DNA of 11,536 bases from Comamonadaceae bacterium. GTDB lineage: Bacteria > Pseudomonadota > Gammaproteobacteria > Burkholderiales > Burkholderiaceae_C. The notes beneath the pieces were generated by a model, which made no database searches, had not been told where the DNA came from, and saw only the letters and a list, made by a program, of their open reading frames with translations. Positions 5,802 through 11,536 of this stretch are shown here, one piece after another (position 1 is the stretch's first letter; the number at the start of each line of letters is the position of its first letter). The stretch covers positions 1-11,536 of the forward strand of contig JAJTBK010000494.1 of NCBI GenBank assembly GCA_021286965.1. Reading direction: 5' to 3'. The position numbers and the translations under genes were made by a program.

Positions 5802-8794
5802 TACAACCCTCCTCCTGTTGCACTATTGTTTTTATAGCTGTTAGCGCTTGCTGTATAAGAGCTGGAGCGTGTTTTTATGCCTGATTCTGGCAACGCCTGG
5901 CCCTCTTCCAGCAGGCGTGCGTGCCAGCGGTGGCCGCGAATTGACTGGTGCGCAAGCGCCGTCAGGATCAGCAGCGTGGCGCCCACCACGAGGGCGAACA
6001 CGCCGATGTCGAAGAACAGCGCGCTGGCCACGTGCACCTCGCCCAGCCAGGGCAGCTGCAGGTGTGCGGTGTGCGTGGTCAGGAAGGGGTAGCCCCAGGC
6101 CAGTGCCCCGCTGCCCGTGGCCAGCGCGCACAGCAGGCCGGTGGCGATCCAGCGCCGGGGCGACAGCGGCAGGTGCGCCTGCACCCATGCCGTGCCCGAG
6201 ATGATGTACTGCAGGATCAGTGCTACCGACAGCACCAGCCCGGCGACGAAGCCGCCCCCGGGCTCGTTGTGTCCGCGCAGGAAGATGTAGGCCGCCACCA
6301 GCACCGCCAGCGGCAGCAGCAGGCGCACCAGCACGGCGGGCACCATCAGGTAGCCAACGGCCGTGTCCTGGGCGTGGCGCGGGTTCAGCAGATCGGTCTG
6401 CAGGTCGGCCGGCACGGCGCGCTGCTGCGGCGGCAGATCCATGCTCTCGCGCGCCGGGCGAAAACGCCGCAGCAGGGCGTAAACGGTGAGGGCGACGATG
6501 GCCAGGACGACGATTTCGCCAAAGGTGTCGAAGCCCCGGAAATCGACCAGCATGACGTTCACCACGTTCGTGCCCCCGCCCTCGCTCAGGGCGCGTTCGA
6601 GGAAGAAGGTCGAGGTGCTCTCGGGAAAGTCGCGGCTCATCATGGCAAAGGCCAGCCAGGCCATGCCGCCGCCGGCGGCCAGCGCCAGCAGCAGGTCGCG
6701 CAGGCGCCGCCGGCGCGTGCCGCGTGCGCGCAGGTGCAGGGCTTCGTTGCGCTGCGGCAGCCAGCGCAGGCCCAGCAGTATGAGTACGGTGCTCACCAGT
6801 TCGACGGCGATCTGCGTCAACGCCAGGTCGGGGGCGGAAAACCACAGGAAGGTGATGCAGGTGGCCAGCCCGGCGCCGCCGAGCAGCGTCAGCGCCGCCA
6901 GGCGGTGGAACTTGGCCTGCCAGGCGGCGGCGATGGCGCACAGGCCGCCGAGCAACCACAGGAGCACGAAGGCGCTGGACAGCGGCAGGCTGGCACGCTG
7001 GCCCAGGCGCAGGCCGTGCAGCAGCAGCGGCGCTGCAGCGGCCACCAGGCTGGCCAGCACCAGCCACAGCATCTGCCACTGCAGGCGGCGCGTGCCCAGC
7101 AGCCGGCGGCCCTGGCGCGCAGTGCGCGACAGCTGTGCCAGCAGGGCCTGGAAGATGCGTTCGCCATCCAGGCGCGCCAGCACCGGCGTGCGCGTGAGGC
7201 GGCCACTGTGCTGCGCCGGGCGCAGGGCGCGGTACAGCAGCGCGCCGCCCAGCAGCGCCAGCAGGCTCATCACCACCGGGGCGTTCCAGCCATGCCACAG
7301 CGCCAGGCTGAACGCCGGCAGCGCACCGCCCACCACCGGGGCGGCGGCGGCGCTGAGGAAGGGTGCAATCACCTGGCCCGGCAGCGTGCCCACCAGCAGG
7401 CAGGTGAGCACCAGCAGCTCGACCGGCACGCGCATCCAGCGTGGGGGCTCGTGCGGTGTGTGCGGCAGATCCTGGGCCGGCGGGCCGCAGAACACCTCCA
7501 GCGTCAGGCGCAGCGAGTAGGCGACGCTGAACATGCCGGCGAGCGTGGCGGCAATCGGCAGGGCCCAGCGCACAGCGGCCGGGGCGACATCAAGGAACAC
7601 GGTTTCGGCAAAGAACATTTCCTTGGACAAAAAACCGTTGAGCAGTGGCACGCCGGCCATGGCCGCGCTGGCCACCATGGCCAGCGTGGCCGTGATCGGC
7701 ATGGCGTGGCGCAGGCCCGAGAGGCGGCGCAGGTCGCGCGTGCCGCTTTCATGATCGACGATGCCCGCCGCCATGAAGAGCGAGGCCTTGAAGGTGGCGT
7801 GGTTCATGATGTGGAACACCGCCGCCACCGCCGCCAGCGGACTGTTGAGGCCGAGCAGCAGGGTGATCAGGCCCAGGTGCGAGACTGTGGAGTAGGCCAG
7901 CAGGCCCTTGAGGTCGTTCTGGAACATGGCGGCAAAGCCGCCCAGCAGCAAGGTGATGAGTCCGGCGCCACCGACGAGCCAGAACCAGGGCTCGGTGCCG
8001 CTGAGCACCGGCCACAGGCGTGCGAGCAGGAAGACCCCGGCCTTGACCATGGTGGCCGAATGCAGGTAGCTCGACACCGGCGTGGGCGCCGCCATGGCGC
8101 GCGGCAGCCAGAAGTGAAAGGGAAATTGCGCGCTTTTCGTCAGCGCCCCGAGCAGGATCAGCACCAGCGCTGCCAGGTACAGCGGGTGCGCCTGCACCTG
8201 GCTGGCGGCGGCCAGCACATGGTCAAGGTCGTAGCTGCCGACGATGTGCCCGAGCACCAGCAGCCCCGCCAGCAGCGCCAGGCCGCCGGCGCCGGTCACG
8301 GTGAGCGCCATGCGCGCGCCCCGGCGCGCGTCCTGGCGGTGGTGCCAGTAGCCGATCAGCAAAAAGGAGAACAGGCTGGTGAGCTCCCAGAAGAACGCCA
8401 GCTGGATCAGGTTGCCCGACAGCACCACCCCCAGCATGGCGCCCATGAAGGCCAGCAGGAAGGAGAAGAAGCGCGGCGCCGGATCGGCCGGCGAGAGGTA
8501 GTAGCGCGCATACAGCACCACCAGTGCGCCAATGCCCAGCACCAGCATGGCGAACATCCAGGCAAAGCCATCGAGGCGCAGCACCAGCTGCAGGCCAAAC
8601 TGCGGCAGCCAGGCGATCTCTTGGCGCAGCACGCCGCCTTGCGCCACTTCGGGGAAAAGCAGCGCCATCTGCACCGTGCACCACAGAGCGATCAGGCCGG
8701 CCAGGGTGGATTCGGTGTTGCGGGCGTTGGCGGGGAGGATGGCAGCCAGCAGGCTGCCAAGAAAGGGCAGGATGAGTAGTTGAACCAGCGGCAT
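5801..8794 (-). CDS. mrpA: Mrp Na+(K+)/H+ antiporter fused subunits A and B
   Basis: This 997-residue polytopic protein is the largest antiporter subunit, fused to MrpB as in group-2 Mrp (PhaAB-type) systems. The order is: a complex I NuoL-like N-terminus (about 60-110); the antiporter core (about 125-400) with Glu137 in FFWELTSLF, Lys220 in GALTKSAQFPFHFWLP, Lys251 in TMVKAGVFLL and Lys391 in GFLSKEMFF; an MbhD/MbhE-like NuoJ-related part (about 600-780) with SAPDLALTQIAVEL and DFRGFDTFGE; and an MnhB domain (about 815-955) with GHNEPGGGFVAGL. I chose ATG 8794 because the first membrane helix starts at once. ATG 8815 and TTG 8839 are in frame but add a non-family segment. No start has a clear Shine-Dalgarno sequence. 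The last 20 or so residues (Ser/Asn/Thr-rich) are encoded by an intergenic-type repeat and look added. Confidence 0.95.
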   Translation of the reverse strand: MPLVQLLILPFLGSLLAAILPANARNTESTLAGLIALWCTVQMALLFPEVAQGGVLRQEIAWLPQFGLQLVLRLDGFAWMFAMLVLGIGALVVLYARYYLSPADPAPRFFSFLLAFMGAMLGVVLSGNLIQLAFFWELTSLFSFLLIGYWHHRQDARRGARMALTVTGAGGLALLAGLLVLGHIVGSYDLDHVLAAASQVQAHPLYLAALVLILLGALTKSAQFPFHFWLPRAMAAPTPVSSYLHSATMVKAGVFLLARLWPVLSGTEPWFWLVGGAGLITLLLGGFAAMFQNDLKGLLAYSTVSHLGLITLLLGLNSPLAAVAAVFHIMNHATFKASLFMAAGIVDHESGTRDLRRLSGLRHAMPITATLAMVASAAMAGVPLLNGFLSKEMFFAETVFLDVAPAAVRWALPIAATLAGMFSVAYSLRLTLEVFCGPPAQDLPHTPHEPPRWMRVPVELLVLTCLLVGTLPGQVIAPFLSAAAAPVVGGALPAFSLALWHGWNAPVVMSLLALLGGALLYRALRPAQHSGRLTRTPVLARLDGERIFQALLAQLSRTARQGRRLLGTRRLQWQMLWLVLASLVAAAAPLLLHGLRLGQRASLPLSSAFVLLWLLGGLCAIAAAWQAKFHRLAALTLLGGAGLATCITFLWFSAPDLALTQIAVELVSTVLILLGLRWLPQRNEALHLRARGTRRRRLRDLLLALAAGGGMAWLAFAMMSRDFPESTSTFFLERALSEGGGTNVVNVMLVDFRGFDTFGEIVVLAIVALTVYALLRRFRPARESMDLPPQQRAVPADLQTDLLNPRHAQDTAVGYLMVPAVLVRLLLPLAVLVAAYIFLRGHNEPGGGFVAGLVLSVALILQYIISGTAWVQAHLPLSPRRWIATGLLCALATGSGALAWGYPFLTTHTAHLQLPWLGEVHVASALFFDIGVFALVVGATLLILTALAHQSIRGHRWHARLLEEGQALPESGIKTRSSSYTASANSYKNNSATGGGL
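5806..5817 (-). promoter_or_regulatory. Strong Shine-Dalgarno sequence for mrpC inside the end of mrpA
   Basis: On the minus strand, CAGGAGGAGGG lies just before the TAATG junction. It offers two registers of AGGAGG/GGAGGG pairing to 16S rRNA, at 9 and 5 bases from the mrpC ATG. It is translated as the Gly-Gly-Gly of the MrpA C-terminus. It is the strongest ribosome site in the operon and fixes the mrpC start. Confidence 0.85.
5822..5880. repeat. Comamonadaceae-type intergenic repeat overlapping the 3' end of mrpA
   Basis: On the plus strand this stretch contains TTTATAGCTGTTAGCGCTTG followed by a TATAAGAGCTGGAG-like part and a T-run. From memory, it matches a short, abundant intergenic repeat of Acidovorax/Comamonas-type genomes (general form: ATAGCTGCTAGCGCTT...ATAAGCGCTGGAGG...TTTT). 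Its AT-rich composition stands out against the surrounding GC-rich sequence. It lies in frame within mrpA and encodes about residues 974-992 of the product. The family assignment rests on recall, not on a search. Confidence 0.6.
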
Positions 8795-8826
8795 TGCGCT
8801 GCATTCTACGGCCATGTTCGTTGGCC

Positions 8827-8842
8827 GTTTTGCTATCAAAAC
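8827..8842. other. Short perfect inverted repeat upstream of mrpA
   Basis: GTTTTG (8827-8832) and CAAAAC (8837-8842) are perfectly complementary around a 4-base CTAT loop, 33 bases before the mrpA ATG. It could be a small operator-like palindrome or the edge of the adjoining repeat. It is too short to assign a function, and no convincing sigma-70 promoter pair was found around it. Confidence 0.3.
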
Positions 8843-8886
8843 CTGAGCTGCTGGCGCAGACAGGTTATGCCTTGGCAGTAATTTGG
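8833..8886. repeat. Possible diverged second copy of the same repeat
   Basis: In the gap between mrpA and the helix-hairpin-helix gene, the plus strand reads CTAT...GAGCTGCTGGCGC...GGTTATGCCTTGG...AATTTG. An ungapped comparison by eye with 5823-5877 gives about 25 of 55 identical bases, concentrated in the core AGCTGYTRGCGC. Orientation is the same as the copy at the other end of mrpA. The similarity is suggestive only. Confidence 0.4.
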
Positions 8887-8887
8887 T

Positions 8888-9277
8888 TCAGGGCTTGGGG
8901 GCCAGCGGCTTGTCAGGACGATCCGGCATCGGCGGGGCTTTGGGGGCTGCGGGGAAGGCGCTGGCAGCCGGGGGCGCCGGGATGTGCAGTGCGTAGCCCT
9001 GCCCGTCCACCGTCAGGCCCTGGCCTGAGAGCTGGGCGGCGCGGGTCGGGCCGATGCCCGGGACGCGGGCGATGAAGTCTTCCCAGCTGCGAAACGGCCC
9101 CTTCTCGCGCGCCTTGAGGATGCGCGCCGTCAGTGCCGGGCCCAGGCCGCGCACACCGTCGAGTTCGGCCTCCTTGGCCTGGTTGACTTCGACGGCCGCC
9201 CAGGCCGGGGCCAGGCACAGCCAGGCCACGGCGGCAAGCAGGGCTGCACGCAGCCGGGACAGGGCAGAGGGGGTCAT
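8888..9277 (-). CDS. Secreted ComEA-like helix-hairpin-helix protein
   Basis: This 129-residue protein has a clear signal peptide (hydrophobic run at about 11-24, cleavage after APAWA near 27). The ComEA-type domain follows at about 29-90: VNQAKEAELDGVRGLGPALTARI, then WEDFIARVPGIGPTRAAQLS. The two G-x-G turns (GLG and GIG) are the hairpins of paired HhH motifs that bind the DNA backbone without sequence specificity. The C-terminal 30 residues (about 100-129) are a Pro/Ala-rich low-complexity tail ending in basic Lys-Pro steps. I chose ATG 9277 because it has GGAG at the right distance and begins the signal peptide. The frame extends to 9403 but would overlap lapB. By family it may bind DNA in the periplasm during uptake, but no other competence gene is in the window. 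It lies 28 bases after lapB and may share its transcript. Confidence 0.85.
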   Translation of the reverse strand: MTPSALSRLRAALLAAVAWLCLAPAWAAVEVNQAKEAELDGVRGLGPALTARILKAREKGPFRSWEDFIARVPGIGPTRAAQLSGQGLTVDGQGYALHIPAPPAASAFPAAPKAPPMPDRPDKPLAPKP

Positions 9278-9305
9278 GGGAGGCTCCTTTTCTTCCAACG
9301 GGACA

Positions 9306-10463
9306 TCACAATTCTTCAACGCGGCGCGCTGGGTAGCTGTCCCAGCTTTGGCAGCCGGGGCATTGCCAGAAATGCTGGCGCGCCTCGAAGCCACAGGCCG
9401 CACAGCGGTAGCGCATCAGCGGCTTGGCGGCCTGCTCCAGGGCGCGCTGCACGTCGCCGTGGTGTTCTTCGTGCTGCAGCGGCTCGGCGGCCAGCCACTG
9501 TGTGGCCGCGACCAGGGAAGGCTCGTGCGCCAGATGCTGGGCGTAGCGTGCGCGCCCGGGGCGTGTGGCGTCGCCGCTGGCCTGGTCGAGCTGCACCAGG
9601 GCCGCGAGCAGATCCAGGCCCGGCGCTGCCTGGTAATGGCGCTCCAGCAGGGCCTGCGCCGGGGCGCTGCGCCCGCAGGCGGCGGCGGCTTCGAGCAGCA
9701 GTGGCGCCGCGAGGGGCAGGGCGGCCGGGGCTTGCTGCGCCAGCTGCTCCAGGGTGTCGCAGGCGGCGCGGGCGTCGCCGCAGCGCTGCTGCTGGCGTGC
9801 ACGCTCGATGAAGGGGCGCGGTGCCTGCGGCGCCACTGTCTGCGCCTGCTGCAGCAGCGTGCGCGCGCCGGCCTCGTCGCCCTGGGCGGAGGCCGTCTGG
9901 GCCTGCTCGCACAGGTAGTGCGCCTGGCGGGTGCTGAAGTCGCCCTGCTGCGCTGCCTGCAGCTTGGCGGCGATGGCCGCTGCCTGCGGCCAGTCTCGGG
10001 TGCGCTCGTAGATGGCCAGACGCGCCAGGCGTGCTTCCTGCTCGAACGGCGTGCCTTCGAGGGGCTTGAGCGCGTCCTCGGCGCGGTCGAGCAGCCCGGC
10101 CTTTAAGAAGTCCAGCGCCAGTGCGTGCTGGGCGCGTTCGCGATCGGCGCGCGAGAGGTCGGCGCGCGAGAGCAGGTGCTCGTGCACGCGCACCGCGCGG
10201 TGGTATTCGCCCCGGCGGCGAAACAGGTTGCCCAGGGCAAAGTGCAGCTCGGAGGTGTCGGGGTCGTTCTGCACGGCCTCGATGAAGGCGTCGATGGCCT
10301 GGTCCTGCTGTTCGTTGAGCAGGTAGTTCAGGCCCTTGAAGTAGGCCTTGGGCGCCTGGCGGTTTTCCTGGCGCAGCTGGCGCAGGTCAAAGCGCGAGGC
10401 CCACCAGCCCAGGGCAAAGGCCAGGGGCAGGCCGAGCAGGATCCAGCTGAGGTCAAATTCCAT
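9306..10463 (-). CDS. lapB: LPS assembly regulator LapB (YciM), TPR and rubredoxin-like protein
   Basis: This 385-residue protein is close in length to the 389 of E. coli LapB. An N-terminal membrane anchor (about 6-21, ILLGLPLAFALGWW) is followed by the conserved juxtamembrane motif with QAPKAYFKGLNYLLN (36-50). TPR helices fill about 55-345. A C-terminal rubredoxin-like zinc knuckle has Cys354, Cys357, Cys368 and Cys371 (CAACGF and CPGC). In E. coli the protein works with FtsH to control degradation of LpxC, balancing lipopolysaccharide and phospholipid synthesis at the inner membrane. The ATG at 10463 lies 11 bases inside the end of lapA, so the two are translationally coupled. The open frame further up to 10616 is lapA in another frame. 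Confidence 0.95.
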   Translation of the reverse strand: MEFDLSWILLGLPLAFALGWWASRFDLRQLRQENRQAPKAYFKGLNYLLNEQQDQAIDAFIEAVQNDPDTSELHFALGNLFRRRGEYHRAVRVHEHLLSRADLSRADRERAQHALALDFLKAGLLDRAEDALKPLEGTPFEQEARLARLAIYERTRDWPQAAAIAAKLQAAQQGDFSTRQAHYLCEQAQTASAQGDEAGARTLLQQAQTVAPQAPRPFIERARQQQRCGDARAACDTLEQLAQQAPAALPLAAPLLLEAAAACGRSAPAQALLERHYQAAPGLDLLAALVQLDQASGDATRPGRARYAQHLAHEPSLVAATQWLAAEPLQHEEHHGDVQRALEQAAKPLMRYRCAACGFEARQHFWQCPGCQSWDSYPARRVEEL

Positions 10464-10761
10464 GGGGCGGCAGTTCGGCGTTGGCGGGCAGCGGCGGCTC
10501 GGTCGCCGGCAGTGGCGCAGCGCTGGCCGCTGCAGCCTGTGCGCGGCGCGCGGCGCTGCGGTGGCGCCACCAGCGCGGCACCATGCCGAGCACGCCCACG
10601 ACCAGGCCGAGGCCAAAGGCGGAGAGCACGATCAGCACCATGGGCGCGCGCCACTGCGTGCCAAAGAAGAAGTGCACGCTGGCGTCTTGCTGGTTGTTCA
10701 GCGCAAAGGCGAAGAGGGTAAAAAAAATGGCTGCCTTGAGCAGCCACAGGAGGTATTTCAT
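10453..10761 (-). CDS. lapA: LapA-domain inner-membrane protein (DUF1049)
   Basis: This is a 102-residue partner protein of LapB. Two membrane helices (about 4-22 and 41-62) are joined by the short loop with NNQQDASVHFFFGTQW, typical of the LapA domain. A basic stretch (PRWWRHRSAARRAQ, 62-75) follows and should be cytoplasmic. The C-terminal 25 residues are Ala/Pro-rich. GGGGAG, just before the ATG, is a good Shine-Dalgarno sequence. The gene is 25 bases after ihfB and overlaps lapB by 11 bases. Its role in lipopolysaccharide assembly is inferred from E. coli, where LapA and LapB are encoded together. Confidence 0.93.
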   Translation of the reverse strand: MKYLLWLLKAAIFFTLFAFALNNQQDASVHFFFGTQWRAPMVLIVLSAFGLGLVVGVLGMVPRWWRHRSAARRAQAAAASAAPLPATEPPLPANAELPPHGI

Positions 10762-10786
10762 AGGTCTCCCCGGTGGTGGGGCGATT

Positions 10787-11086
10787 CTATGCGCCTGTTT
10801 CAGGCGGCAATTGCGCTACCGCTTCGCGCAGCGCCTTGCCGGGCTTGAAGTGCGGCACCCGCTTGGGCGGGATGTGCACCGCTGCACCGCTGCGGGGGTT
10901 GCGCCCCAGGCGTGGCGGGCGGTGCGTGACCGAAAAGCTGCCAAAGCCCCGCACTTCGATCCGGTGGCCACGCACCAGGGCGTCGCCGACGGCGTCCAGA
11001 ATGGTCTTGACGGCCAGTTCGGCGTCGCGCTGCGTGAGCTGGCCAAAACGGGCGGCCAGTTCTTCGACGAGGTCGGATCGGGTCAT
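10787..11086 (-). CDS. ihfB: Integration host factor subunit beta
   Basis: This is a 99-residue HU/IHF-fold DNA-bending protein, one half of the IHF heterodimer. The sequence follows IHF-beta throughout: [14 protein letters not shown] at the start, [11 protein letters not shown] (43-53), then the DNA-binding arm [24 protein letters not shown] (61-84). The arm includes the intercalating proline near 64 and the [11 protein letters not shown] hallmark. IHF bends specific DNA sites in replication, recombination and sigma-54 transcription. It lies 60 bases after rpsA, a common arrangement in proteobacteria, and probably shares the rpsA transcript. No strong Shine-Dalgarno sequence is seen before the ATG. 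Confidence 0.96.
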   Translation of the reverse strand: MTRSDLVEELAARFGQLTQRDAELAVKTILDAVGDALVRGHRIEVRGFGSFSVTHRPPRLGRNPRSGAAVHIPPKRVPHFKPGKALREAVAQLPPETGA

Positions 11087-11146
11087 GGGGGCTTGGGCGG
11101 GTGTGCCCCGGCACCAGCCCTGGAGGGGCCGGCGCCGGATGGCGGC

Positions 11147-11536
11147 TTACTTGTCGGAGTTGTCCAGCTTGGCGCGCAGCAGGGCGCCCAGGCTGGTGGT
11201 GCCGGCGTTGCTCGAAGACTGGCTCAGGGTGGCCATGGCTTCTTGCTGGTCGGCCTGGTCCTTGGCGCGGATCGACAGCTGGATGTTGCGCGTCTTGCGG
11301 TCCACGTTCACCACCACGGCGGTGACTTCGTCGCCTTCCTTGAGCACGCTGCGGGCGTCTTCGACGCGGTCGCGCGAGATTTCGGAGGCGCGCAGGTAGC
11401 CGACGATGTCTTCGCCGAGGTCGATCTCAGCGCCGCGCTGGTCCACGGTCTTGACCTTGCCGGTCACGATCTGGCCCTTGTCGTTCACGGTCACGAAGGT
11501 CGTGAATGGGTCGCCGTCGAGCTGCTTGATGCCCAG
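11147..11536 (-). CDS. rpsA: 30S ribosomal protein S1, C-terminal part (5' end outside window)
   Basis: The frame is open to the window edge and gives the last 129 residues of a protein of about 560. It covers the end of one S1 repeat (LGIKQLDGDPFTTF) and the whole last S1 RNA-binding domain (GKVKTVDQRGAEIDLGEDIVGYLRASEISRDRV...). This is followed by the characteristic Ala/Gln/Ser-rich tail ending LGALLRAKLDNSDK. S1 binds mRNA at the 30S platform and helps initiation, especially on messages with weak Shine-Dalgarno sequences. The internal GTG at 11494 is not a start, because the domain continues upstream of it. The stop is 60 bases before ihfB, with no clear terminator in between, which supports read-through into ihfB. 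Confidence 0.96.
   Translation of the reverse strand: MGIKQLDGDPFTTFVTVNDKGQIVTGKVKTVDQRGAEIDLGEDIVGYLRASEISRDRVEDARSVLKEGDEVTAVVVNVDRKTRNIQLSIRAKDQADQQEAMATLSQSSSNAGTTSLGALLRAKLDNSDK

Noticed and set aside
5841..7298. A 485-codon minus-strand frame within mrpA in another phase
   Set aside because: It is Pro/Ala/Arg/Gly-rich filler, out of frame with the MrpA domains that continue through this region.
5948..8779. A 943-codon open frame on the plus strand, antisense to mrpA
   Set aside because: It is rich in Gln, His, Arg, Ala and Gly, as expected from the complement of Leu/Ala/Val-rich GC-biased membrane codons. It has no domain or ribosome site, and mrpA on the other strand is unmistakable.
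8803..8808. TAGAAT on the minus strand just before mrpA as a -10 box
   Set aside because: No -35 lies at a usable distance, and initiation would leave almost no leader before the ATG.
11087..11146. Possible terminator between rpsA and ihfB
   Set aside because: Several short GC complementarities exist, but none gives a long stem followed by T residues. The gap fits read-through better.

Overview
The window looks like chromosomal DNA from a GC-rich betaproteobacterium of the order Burkholderiales, most likely the family Comamonadaceae. The evidence is the codon use, the rpsA-ihfB-lapA-lapB gene order, the betaproteobacterial look of LeuA, and an intergenic repeat I recognise from Acidovorax/Comamonas-type genomes. 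No phage, transposase, CRISPR array, tRNA or rRNA is visible. Coding density is high, and no gene-free stretch exceeds about 160 bases.

Layout: (1) 1-619, plus strand: 3' part of leuA, followed by one or two intrinsic terminators. (2) 777-1856, plus strand: an exported PBP7-type D-alanyl-D-alanine endopeptidase. It converges on the next block with only 6 bp between stop codons. (3) 8794-1863, minus strand: a complete six-gene group-2 Mrp (Pha/Mnh) cation/proton antiporter operon, mrpAB (fused), C, D, E, F, G. A small, very acidic conserved-type protein of unknown function and a CrcB/Fluc fluoride channel follow in the same direction. (4) 11536-8888, minus strand: the end of rpsA, then ihfB, lapA, lapB and a secreted ComEA-like helix-hairpin-helix protein.

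The Mrp subunits would assemble into one inner-membrane complex exchanging Na+ (or K+) for protons. All five mrp junctions use overlapping stop/start codons (TAATG or ATGA), and those inspected have a Shine-Dalgarno sequence, so stoichiometric coupled translation is expected. The acidic protein and CrcB are packed behind mrpG closely enough to share its transcript. In the right-hand block, LapA and LapB link LPS control to the ribosomal-protein/IHF neighbourhood.

Most of the window is well-known housekeeping and ion-transport content, and I see no convincing new multi-gene system. The points most worth a second look are: a Comamonadaceae-type intergenic repeat that appears to be translated as the last roughly 20 residues of MrpA, with a possible diverged second copy at the other end of mrpA; the unassigned acidic protein between mrpG and crcB; and the leuA-pbpG gap, which has two stacked hairpins with a perfect TATAAT between them.
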